Source: Ignavibacteriaceae bacterium
Lineage (GTDB): Bacteria; Bacteroidota; Ignavibacteria; Ignavibacteriales; Ignavibacteriaceae
Assembly: GCA_022865965.1 (NCBI GenBank)
Contig: JALHTS010000097.1
Span: forward strand, 1 to 7,419
DNA: 7,419 nt
Direction: 5' to 3'
Shown: positions 1 to 5,573 of the stretch, piece by piece
How the letters are laid out: each line of letters opens with the position of its first letter
Position numbering within the stretch: the first letter of the stretch is position 1
Made by a program: the position numbers and the translations under genes
Notes under the pieces: generated by a model
Database searches by the model: none
Told to the model about the DNA's origin: nothing
What the model saw: the letters and a program-made list of their open reading frames with translations, nothing else

Positions 1-199
1 ATTAAGAGATTCAGCATCATCACTTGCAGAAAAATATAAATTGAAACTTGTTATTCCGTCGTTAGAATATTGCGGTGATAATGCTGCAATGATTGCATTT
101 CGTGGTCAATCACTATACGAAGCTGGAATCAGAGATACACTTGAAAGCAAACCGTTTCCGGGTTTAATTCAAAATCATTTTCTGGAGATGGCAAAATAA
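1..199 (+). CDS. tsaD: tRNA N6-adenosine threonylcarbamoyltransferase TsaD, C-terminal end (partial)
   Basis: Only the last 65 codons are present, read in the frame starting at position 2 and ending at TAA 197-199; the start lies before the window. The visible stretch begins LRDSAS, which fits the end of the family's GG.(S/A)AN..LR segment. It then carries the diagnostic C-x-D-N-A-A-M-I-A motif (residues 24-32 of the fragment); the Asp of this motif is a metal ligand in the TsaD/Kae1/Gcp family. The C-terminal stretch Y-E-A-G-I followed by a proline-containing tail is also typical. In known bacteria TsaD works with TsaB and TsaE, using threonylcarbamoyl-AMP from TsaC/TsaC2, to make t6A37 on ANN-decoding tRNAs in the cytoplasm. 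The gene ends 3 bp before the end of the convergent XRE gene, and I see no stem-loop terminator. The identification is firm despite the truncation. Confidence 0.95.
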   Translation, partial: LRDSASSLAEKYKLKLVIPSLEYCGDNAAMIAFRGQSLYEAGIRDTLESKPFPGLIQNHFLEMAK

Positions 200-202
200 T
201 TT

Positions 203-409
203 TTAAGACTTTTCTCTATACTCTAAAATATCTCCCGGCTGACATTCAAGAATTCTACAAATTGAATCTAGTGTAGTAAACCTTATCGCCTTGGCTTTTT
301 CAGTTTTGAGAATAGAAAGATTAGCCATTGTTATTCCAACTTTTTCAGCTAGTTCTGTTAAAGATATTTTTCTTTTCGCCATCATCACATCAAGATTTAT
401 TCTTATCAT
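203..409 (-). CDS. Small XRE-family (YozG/COG3655-type) helix-turn-helix regulator
   Basis: A 68-residue protein consisting almost entirely of one Cro/C1-type HTH: helix 2 at about residues 16-24 (SLTELAEKV) and recognition helix 3 at about 27-35 (TMANLSILK). It then has the family signature KAKAIRF followed by a TL..IC..L.CQPGDILEY tail. It is almost certainly a cytoplasmic DNA-binding repressor. I start it at ATG 409 because the product then begins MIRINLD, matching the usual family start as I know it, and because GAGG at 416-419 lies 6 nt upstream. The frame is open to TTG 421, which would add four residues. The gene follows the DUF2975 gene, whose stop is 418-420, so the two are surely co-transcribed. 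One oddity: Glu37 (T-E-K-A-K) sits where relatives I recall usually have Gly. Its targets are unknown; autoregulation of the pair is an inference. Confidence 0.93.
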   Translation of the reverse strand: MIRINLDVMMAKRKISLTELAEKVGITMANLSILKTEKAKAIRFTTLDSICRILECQPGDILEYREKS

Positions 410-415
410 AATGAA

Positions 416-419
416 CCTC
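416..419 (-). promoter_or_regulatory. Shine-Dalgarno of the XRE gene, overlapping the DUF2975 stop
   Basis: On the minus strand GAGG (419-416) precedes ATG 409 by 6 nt and shares its first two bases with the TGA stop (420-418) of the DUF2975 gene. This arrangement suits translational coupling and decides the start choice at 409 over TTG 421, which has no comparable site. Confidence 0.6.
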
Positions 420-996
420 AAATTGTCAAATCATTTTCTTGTTTCAGTCTTGCCGCATGTATTATAATTTCACCTAAAGCATAAATAAATAGACTGAGTA
501 TTAAATATGGATTAAATACTATACTTAGCACGAAAAAAGCCTTAGTTATTAGAAGTAATAACTTAGACAATGGTAATTGGTCCATTGCGGGATTAATCAA
601 GATAGTAGACAAATGGAAAATTATAGTGAGTATTGCAGCAATTATTCCTACCTGTTTAAGATACCTACCATTTTCTTCGATAAACGGTTTATTTTCAAAA
701 ACGTTTTTAGTAAAACTTGTTAGTCTAATTAACACAAAATAAATACTGATCAAAAATATTATATTAATTAAAATGATTACAATCATTAGGAGTGAATCAT
801 TGGAATTCAACATTGCATTGTTATTCCTAAAAATCCTAAAATAATCGTAAAGACTTATTTTAAATTTATTTGGCATTGTAGTACTTAAATACAGGCTGCC
901 TATATATGATATTATAAAAAGTGGGAATATTTTTTTAAATAAATCAAATAAAAGAAATGTGTATTTTACAGCCCGTTTTTCATTTAATGATTTCAT
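418..996 (-). CDS. DUF2975 family four-helix membrane protein
   Basis: A 192-residue integral inner-membrane protein with four predicted membrane segments at about residues 23-40, 69-92, 113-135 and 152-179. The recognisable DUF2975 features are the F-x-N-K-P-F-I-E-E-N-G-R-Y-L segment before helix 3 (about 100-113), with its ending into helix 3 as LKQVG, and the C-terminal A-R-L-K-Q-E-N-D-L-T-I, which is near-diagnostic for the family. The start at ATG 996 is supported by AAGGA 8 nt upstream. The biochemical function is not known. DUF2975 proteins are regularly found next to small YozG-type XRE regulators, exactly as here (XRE gene immediately downstream, coupled), so a membrane partner, sensor or regulated target is plausible but unproven. 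The pair sits against the direction of tsaD and the mltG run, which suggests a separately acquired module. Codon use looks as AT-rich as its neighbours. Confidence 0.92.
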   Translation of the reverse strand: MKSLNEKRAVKYTFLLFDLFKKIFPLFIISYIGSLYLSTTMPNKFKISLYDYFRIFRNNNAMLNSNDSLLMIVIILINIIFLISIYFVLIRLTSFTKNVFENKPFIEENGRYLKQVGIIAAILTIIFHLSTILINPAMDQLPLSKLLLLITKAFFVLSIVFNPYLILSLFIYALGEIIIHAARLKQENDLTI

Positions 997-1004
997 AGCA
1001 CGTT

Positions 1005-1009
1005 TCCTT
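1005..1009 (-). promoter_or_regulatory. Shine-Dalgarno of the DUF2975 gene
   Basis: AAGGA on the minus strand (1009-1005), 8 nt before ATG 996. It is one of the few good ribosome binding sites in the window and supports the annotated start. Confidence 0.65.
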
Positions 1010-1038
1010 AAATTAGTTAATAGATTTTATCCAAAAGA

Positions 1039-1067
1039 AATTTAATAAAAAATTAGCCGTTAGTCAA
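1039..1067 (-). promoter_or_regulatory. Candidate sigma-70-like promoter for the DUF2975-XRE pair
   Basis: Minus strand: TTGACT at 1067-1062 (5/6 to TTGACA), a 17-nt spacer, then TAAATT at 1044-1039 (4/6 to TATAAT). This predicts a start near 1032 and a leader of about 35 nt ahead of the AAGGA site. In such AT-rich DNA the -10 is weak evidence; the -35 is the better half. If the host is a member of Bacteroidota with a diverged sigma factor, this consensus may not apply. Confidence 0.35.
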
Positions 1068-1151
1068 GAAATATATATTGATAAACAATAAATATTTCAT
1101 TTTAATCAAGAATTGTTAAAAGTGGTAAAATGGTTAAATTTGCAATTAAAG

Positions 1152-1180
1152 AATTCAAAATATTCAATATTTTAAAGAAT
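1152..1180. repeat. Imperfect AT-rich palindrome in the divergent spacer
   Basis: The core is AAAATATT (1157-1164), a single C, then AATATTTT (1166-1173), a perfect 8-bp inverted repeat. It is extended by AATTC (1152-1156) pairing with GAATT (1176-1180) across a 3-nt bulge (AAA). It lies roughly 155 bp from both flanking start codons. It could be a protein-binding site or a fortuitous product of the base composition; it is not a terminator, since the stem has almost no G or C. Confidence 0.35.
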
Positions 1181-1325
1181 TAAGTAATCACTTTCTGAAA
1201 ACCAGTTTAAAAAGTTTATTTAGCAAAATAGAAATCTGGATAATCTTAATTTATTTTATCCTGCTGGTTATTATGAGATATCTTTCATTCTTTACACCAA
1301 ATCATTTTAAGAGTTTGAATTAAAA

Positions 1326-1604
1326 ATGAGAACAGAAAACAAACTGAAAAAACTTCGTGATGAAGTTAACCTGCTTGATGATAAAATTATATCTCTGTTA
1401 ATAGAAAGACTTGAAAAATCAATGTTAATCGGCAAGTTGAAAAAAGAATTATCAGTGGAATCATATACTCCTGTGCGTGAAAAAGAAATTCTAAACCGAA
1501 TTACATCAATGGTTGTCGATGATGAGTTAAGAATTCACGCAAAAAGAATATTCGAAAGAATTATTGATGAATCACGGGCAGTTCAGCGAAAAATTAAATT
1601 ATAA
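1326..1604 (+). CDS. Chorismate mutase, AroQ class, monofunctional
   Basis: A 92-residue all-helical domain that converts chorismate to prephenate, the branch step toward phenylalanine and tyrosine, in the cytoplasm. The AroQ pattern is clear: L-R-x-x-V-x-x-L-D at 10-18, L-L-x-x-R at 24-28, K39, P-x-R-E at 49-52, then I-F-x-x-I-I-x-x-S-R-x-x-Q at 75-87. The active-site set Arg11, Arg28, Lys39, Arg51 and Glu52 falls on the same numbers as in the E. coli PheA mutase domain, and Ser83/Gln87 match its Ser84/Gln88. Residue 48 is Thr where E. coli has Asp. No prephenate dehydratase, dehydrogenase or DAHP synthase domain is fused, so this is a stand-alone mutase. It is the first gene of a plus-strand run with mltG (27-bp gap) and lacks other aromatic-pathway genes nearby. 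The ribosome site is weak (GAG about 12 nt upstream). Identification is secure. Confidence 0.95.
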   Translation: MRTENKLKKLRDEVNLLDDKIISLLIERLEKSMLIGKLKKELSVESYTPVREKEILNRITSMVVDDELRIHAKRIFERIIDESRAVQRKIKL

Positions 1605-1631
1605 AATCCAATCAATCATATAATATATAAT

Positions 1632-2654
1632 TTGAAAAAATTATTCACTAAAAAAGAAATAGTAGCAATATTAGTCGTATTCACATCTATAATCAGTTTA
1701 GGTTACTGTACTTTTTTCACTTCAAATTATTATTCTGCAGACGAAGCAATAATTTTTGAAATTAAGGATGGCGAATCATTTATCACTGTTGCAAACAGAT
1801 TGATAAATCTTAATGTCATTCCAAGTAAAACAAATTTTAGAATTGCTGCATTTATTTACGGTGCAGAAAAAAATATTAAAGCTGCTCGTTATAATATTCC
1901 AAATGGACTAAGCTATCTGGAATTGCTCGATCTTTTTATTTATGGTCCGGCAGATTTTTTAAGAAACATCAGAGTTAATGATGGACAAACTATTAAATGG
2001 CTATCAGCAAAAGTAAGAAGAGATCTTAGAGTTGATAGTGCTGCCTTTGCTAATACTGCTCGAAATCCTGAGTTTATAAAATCACTTGGATTAGAACATC
2101 CAACAATGGAAGGTTATTTATTTCCGGGTAATTATAAAATTTATGAAAGAAGTTCTCCTGAAGAAGTAATAAAAATATTTTTTCAGGGGTTTAATGATTT
2201 TTGGAACGATACATTAAAATCTCGAGCAAAAGAAATCGGGTTATCAATACATCAAGTTATAACTCTTGCTTCAATTGTAAAAGGTGAGACGCACCGTGTT
2301 GAAGAAATGCCGCGCATTGCTGGTGTTTATTATAACAGATTAAAATTTCGAATGAGGCTTCAAGCTGATCCAACTATTCAATACCTATTACCGGGTGGTT
2401 GGAGAAGATTATTATATAAGGATTTGAATATTGAGTCACCCTATAACACTTATAAGTATGCCGGACTTCCACCAGGCCCAATAAATAATCCAGGTAAAAA
2501 TCCGATACTTGCAGTATTATATCCGGAAAAGCATAATTATTTGTATTTTGTAGCCAGCGTAAATGGCGGACATAAATTTGCACGCACTTATTCCGAACAT
2601 TTAAAGTATGTAAGAGAATACAGGAAATGGTTAAGATCTCAACAAATAAAATAA
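1632..2654 (+). CDS. mltG: Endolytic murein transglycosylase MltG (YceG-like)
   Basis: A 340-residue inner-membrane protein with a short basic N-terminus (KKLFTKK) and one signal anchor at about residues 9-29, leaving a periplasmic domain. It is the family's usual length. A LysM-like N-terminal part (about 40-105, with D-G-E-S-F-x-x-V-A-x-x-L) precedes the YceG core: M-E-G-Y-L-F-P-x-x-Y at 159-168, L-A-S-I-V-K-G-E-T at 212-220, Y-Y-N-R-L-K at 233-238, M-x-L-Q-A-D-P-T at 241-248, Y-N-T-Y at 271-274, G-L-P-P-G-P-I at 278-284 and Y-L-Y-F-V-A at 303-308. MltG cleaves nascent glycan strands and sets chain length during wall synthesis. Glu219 is the likely catalytic acid (E. coli Glu218). The first acidic residue of the usual VEKET is Lys217 here. 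The start is TTG 1632 with no evident ribosome site; no ATG exists before codon 159, and the basic anchor begins right at TTG. Confidence 0.95.
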   Translation: MKKLFTKKEIVAILVVFTSIISLGYCTFFTSNYYSADEAIIFEIKDGESFITVANRLINLNVIPSKTNFRIAAFIYGAEKNIKAARYNIPNGLSYLELLDLFIYGPADFLRNIRVNDGQTIKWLSAKVRRDLRVDSAAFANTARNPEFIKSLGLEHPTMEGYLFPGNYKIYERSSPEEVIKIFFQGFNDFWNDTLKSRAKEIGLSIHQVITLASIVKGETHRVEEMPRIAGVYYNRLKFRMRLQADPTIQYLLPGGWRRLLYKDLNIESPYNTYKYAGLPPGPINNPGKNPILAVLYPEKHNYLYFVASVNGGHKFARTYSEHLKYVREYRKWLRSQQIK

Positions 2655-4309
2655 AATTTGCATTAGTATTATTGATTTTATTCTTTTTATCAAACTGTGC
2701 AAATCAATTACCTCCCGGCGGCGGAGATGTTGATACAACTCCTCCTGAAATAATTTCTGTTTATCCTGAAAACGGAACCATTAACTTTTCAGACGATTAT
2801 TTTGAACTCAGATTTTCTGAGTATGTTGATAAAAGAAGCTTTAAAGAAGCAATTTTTATTTCTCCCACCATTGAAGGTGAACTTGATATTAGCTGGACAG
2901 GAAGAAGCGTAACTGTTACTTTTCCCAAAGATTTAAGAGAAGATTTCACTTATGTTGTTACAATCGGTACTGATGTAGTTGATCTGAATAACAAAAACCG
3001 TATGGTACAGTCCTTAAATTTTTCTTTTGCAACAGGAGATAAGATTGACAGAAGAAGTGTTTCTGGAAAAGTGCACGACAAAGAAGCTGATGGGGTTCTT
3101 ATATTTGCCTACAGAGTCTCCGATGATACGACTGATTATCTAAATCTTAAACCTGATTATGTATCTCAGGTTGGGAAAGATGGCGGTTTTTCTTTAAACG
3201 GACTTGCTGAAGATAATTACAGAGTATTCGCCGTTAAAGATCAGTTAAGAGATATGTTATTTCAATCCATGACGGATAAAATTGGAATTCCTTTTACAGA
3301 TATTCCCCTGAAAGGTAACGATTCAACTTTTATGGGCTTGAATTTCTTTTTAATGTCTGCCGATACTTCAAAACCAAGACTTATCAGCGCAGTGATGACA
3401 GATAAGCGCCATATCTTAGTTACTGTCTCTAGACCAATTGACTCAACTGTTATTTCATCTTATAATTTTTCTATAATAGATTCAACAGAAAATATTGAGT
3501 TTGGAGTTTTATACGCATTCAAAGGAAAAACCAAACCAGAAGAACTTGTGGTTGTTACAGATGAAAATATTCCTTATCAAAATTTATTATTTCTGCGTGT
3601 TGACAGACTAATTGATAAAGCAGGTAATCTTTATACTGATGATTATGCATCATTAACTGTTTCGGAAAGAGTCGATACATCAGCAATGAAGATATTTAAA
3701 ACTTTTCCTGCTGATCTTAGAAAGCTCGATTTCAAGAATCCAGTTATACGTTTTTATTTCGACGATGCATATAACAGAGATAACATAAATAATGCAATTT
3801 CTTTTACAGATACTTTAGGGAATAGCATTCCGTTCAATCTTAATTATCCTGATGATGCAACGTTAGAAGTTATTTCTGCAAGAGATTTACAGACAGATAA
3901 AGATTATCTGATAAATATTAATCTTGCTCAATTTCAAGATGCATCCGGAAATTTTAGTGATACAACTATTGTCTATAGGATCAGAACGATCAGCGGACTT
4001 GAATTTACTGGAGTATCAGGTAAAGTTAAAGCCGAGTCTTTACAAGATTTTATTTTGATTCTTCAAAGCAGTGCATCTGATCTAATACAATATCAAACAA
4101 TAGTTAATGCAAAATTAGAGTTTAGTTTTGAACGAATTGATGCAGGTAAATATTTATTATGGGGATTTTATGACACAAATCAGAATAAAAAATATGATTA
4201 CGGCTATCCTTCACCGCTAGAAAATTCAGAACGATTTTTTGTTTATAAAGATACTTTAGAATTAAAACCACGCTGGAGTATTACAGATATACTGTTTGAG
4301 ATCAAATAA
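2627..4309 (+). CDS. Big_5 (SbsA-like) Ig-domain surface lipoprotein
   Basis: A 560-residue secreted lipoprotein: basic n-region, hydrophobic core at about 11-21 and lipobox L-S-N-C with Cys24. The PP-GGG-x-x-D-T-T-P-P segment that follows (29-40) is typical of Ig-like lipoproteins of the Bacteroidota group. A Big_5/SbsA Ig-like domain spans about 40-137 (P-E-N-G near the start, F-S-E-Y-V at 63-67, F-A-T-G at the end). A middle region of about 140-350 has a carboxypeptidase-regulatory-like stretch (V-S-G-K-V, G-L-A-E-D-N-Y-R-V-F-A). A second Big_5-like domain covers about 358-454. The C-terminus holds A-G-K-Y-L-L-W-G-F-Y then D-T-N-Q-N-K-K-Y-D-Y-G (516-526), a D-x-N-x-N-x-x-x-D-like, possibly calcium-binding loop. 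The function is unknown; an outer-membrane structural role is inferred. Its ATG lies 28 bp inside the mltG end with AGGA too close for a normal ribosome site, so translation is probably coupled to mltG. Confidence 0.88.
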   Translation: MVKISTNKIKFALVLLILFFLSNCANQLPPGGGDVDTTPPEIISVYPENGTINFSDDYFELRFSEYVDKRSFKEAIFISPTIEGELDISWTGRSVTVTFPKDLREDFTYVVTIGTDVVDLNNKNRMVQSLNFSFATGDKIDRRSVSGKVHDKEADGVLIFAYRVSDDTTDYLNLKPDYVSQVGKDGGFSLNGLAEDNYRVFAVKDQLRDMLFQSMTDKIGIPFTDIPLKGNDSTFMGLNFFLMSADTSKPRLISAVMTDKRHILVTVSRPIDSTVISSYNFSIIDSTENIEFGVLYAFKGKTKPEELVVVTDENIPYQNLLFLRVDRLIDKAGNLYTDDYASLTVSERVDTSAMKIFKTFPADLRKLDFKNPVIRFYFDDAYNRDNINNAISFTDTLGNSIPFNLNYPDDATLEVISARDLQTDKDYLININLAQFQDASGNFSDTTIVYRIRTISGLEFTGVSGKVKAESLQDFILILQSSASDLIQYQTIVNAKLEFSFERIDAGKYLLWGFYDTNQNKKYDYGYPSPLENSERFFVYKDTLELKPRWSITDILFEIK

Positions 4310-4326
4310 AGAAGAACGATAAATAA

Positions 4327-5571
4327 TCATTCAGCATGATAAATGACTCTGCCTCGTTTAATTGTCATATAATTCAAATTTCTTCCAACATTATAAACTA
4401 TATCGGGATATTCTTTTGTATTAAAAACAGCAAAGTCTGCATCTTTACCAATTTCAATGCTTCCGGTAGTTTTATTGCGATTGACAGATTTTGCAGAATT
4501 AATTGTTACTGCACTTATCGTTTCTTCAATTGTCATTCCCATTTTCAGTGCAGCAAGACTCATAATTAAATGAATGTTGTTTATGTGTGAAGATCCCGGA
4601 TTGTAATCTGTTGATAAAGCAACAAGTGCTCCGTTGTCGATTAGTTTTCTAGCAGGAGCATATTGGTAATTGAGGAAGAATGATACGCCGGGCAGTAAAT
4701 CACAAACTATATCTTTGTCAGATAATTTATATACATCAGATTCTTCAATTCCTTCGAGATGATCAACACTTGTGGCATTATGGTCGAGTGCAATACCAAT
4801 TCCGCCAATACTGTTAAACTGATCTGTATGGAGTTTAATGCCCAGCCCAAGTTCTTTTGCTTTTGAAAATACAAGATCAACTTCTTGAGCAGAGAATGCT
4901 GTCTTTTCACAAAATGCATCACAAAATTCTGCAAGTTTGTTTTTAGCAATGTAAGGAAGCATTTTATTTGTTATTTCATCAAGATAAGATTGATGATCAT
5001 TTTTGAATTCGGGAGGATAAGTATGTGCGCCGAGAAAAGTCGGAATAATATCTATTGCATAAAGTTCATCAATAACTCGTATTGCGTTAAGAAGTTTAAT
5101 CTCATTTTCAAAATCTAATCCGTAACCGCTTTTTATTTCAAGAGTTGTTATACCCTGACGAATAAATTCTTTTACTCGTGGTTTAATTATTTCAACCAAT
5201 GAATGAAGTGAAGTTTCTCTAACAGCTTTTACAGTTGTCCAAATTCCACCACCTTTTTTTGCAATCTCTTCGTAATGCACTCCCGTAAGCTTTTGTCTGA
5301 ATTCATCAGCTCTTGATCCGGCAAAGGCAGTATGAGTGTGGCATTCGATTAAACCGGGAAGCACGATTTTATTTTTCAGATCAATTTTTTCTGTTGTTTG
5401 ATATTTAGATAAAGAATTATTTGAAATTAAATCCGCAATTTTCCCATCTTCAATAAGAATGGAATGATCTGCAAGAACATCAAGTTTGGAAAGTTCATCT
5501 TTTCGTTTTTCATTTTTACCGTTTGTATTTACGGTAACAATTTGTTCGGGATTTATTAACAGTGTTTGCAT
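4327..5571 (-). CDS. hutI: Imidazolonepropionase
   Basis: A 414-residue amidohydrolase of the usual family length. It hydrolyses 4-imidazolone-5-propanoate to N-formimino-L-glutamate, the third step of histidine degradation, in the cytoplasm. The metal site is intact: H-T-H at 78-80, His248 (K-L-H-T-D-Q) and Asp322 (S-T-D-Y-N-P-G), matching B. subtilis HutI positions 80, 82, 249 and 324. Further family marks are A-F-A-G-S-R-A-D-E-F (82-91), K-K-G-G-G-I (105-110), E-I-K-S-G-Y-G-L (145-152), G-A-H (181-183) and S-V-D-H-L-E (268-273), whose His271 is the expected active-site base. Residue 251 is Gln; to my recollection B. subtilis has Glu at that place and other HutI proteins have Gln. The ATG overlaps the stop of the upstream SPOR gene (TAATG) and has no own ribosome site, so it should be translated by re-initiation. 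hutH, hutU and hutG are not in the window. Confidence 0.97.
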   Translation of the reverse strand: MQTLLINPEQIVTVNTNGKNEKRKDELSKLDVLADHSILIEDGKIADLISNNSLSKYQTTEKIDLKNKIVLPGLIECHTHTAFAGSRADEFRQKLTGVHYEEIAKKGGGIWTTVKAVRETSLHSLVEIIKPRVKEFIRQGITTLEIKSGYGLDFENEIKLLNAIRVIDELYAIDIIPTFLGAHTYPPEFKNDHQSYLDEITNKMLPYIAKNKLAEFCDAFCEKTAFSAQEVDLVFSKAKELGLGIKLHTDQFNSIGGIGIALDHNATSVDHLEGIEESDVYKLSDKDIVCDLLPGVSFFLNYQYAPARKLIDNGALVALSTDYNPGSSHINNIHLIMSLAALKMGMTIEETISAVTINSAKSVNRNKTTGSIEIGKDADFAVFNTKEYPDIVYNVGRNLNYMTIKRGRVIYHAE

Positions 5572-5573
5572 TA
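5569..5573 (-). promoter_or_regulatory. TAATG stop/start overlap coupling the SPOR gene to hutI
   Basis: On the minus strand the SPOR stop TAA (5573-5571) shares one base with the hutI ATG (5571-5569). No purine-rich ribosome site lies just upstream, so hutI translation most likely depends on ribosomes finishing the SPOR gene. Confidence 0.6.

Larger units (their letters stand above)
997..1325. other. 329-bp AT-rich divergent intergenic region
   Basis: No convincing gene is seen. The left third holds the DUF2975 promoter candidate and ribosome site. The middle holds an imperfect AT palindrome (1152-1180). The right half has no clear promoter for the chorismate mutase gene; TATTAT at 1269-1274 is a possible -10 but its upstream hexamer is poor. 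A stop-free frame runs 1150-1323 and would encode a hydrophobic stretch (about IWIILIYFILLVI), but its only ATG is at 1273, leaving 16 codons. A separate 17-codon ATG frame begins at 1130 without a ribosome site. I treat both as chance or remnant, not as genes. Confidence 0.75.

Noticed and set aside
149..165. Inverted repeat AAACC / GGTTT near the tsaD end as a terminator
   Set aside because: It is inside the coding frame, has a 5-bp stem and is not followed by a T run on either strand.
203..996. XRE-DUF2975 pair as a toxin-antitoxin system
   Set aside because: The small HTH lacks a toxin partner of any known family, and DUF2975 is a four-helix membrane protein with no toxin motif; nothing in the sequence supports toxicity.
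2374..2583. 69-codon minus-strand frame inside mltG
   Set aside because: It lies wholly within a well-supported gene on the other strand, shows no family features and has no own ribosome site.
4326..4340. ATCAT / ATGAT stem between the Ig lipoprotein and hutI as a bidirectional terminator
   Set aside because: Only five A/T-rich pairs, no adjacent T run, and it overlaps the hutI stop; too weak to call.
4336..5118. Several 77-80-codon frames on both strands within hutI
   Set aside because: hutI has intact family motifs throughout; these frames are shadows with no recognisable domains.
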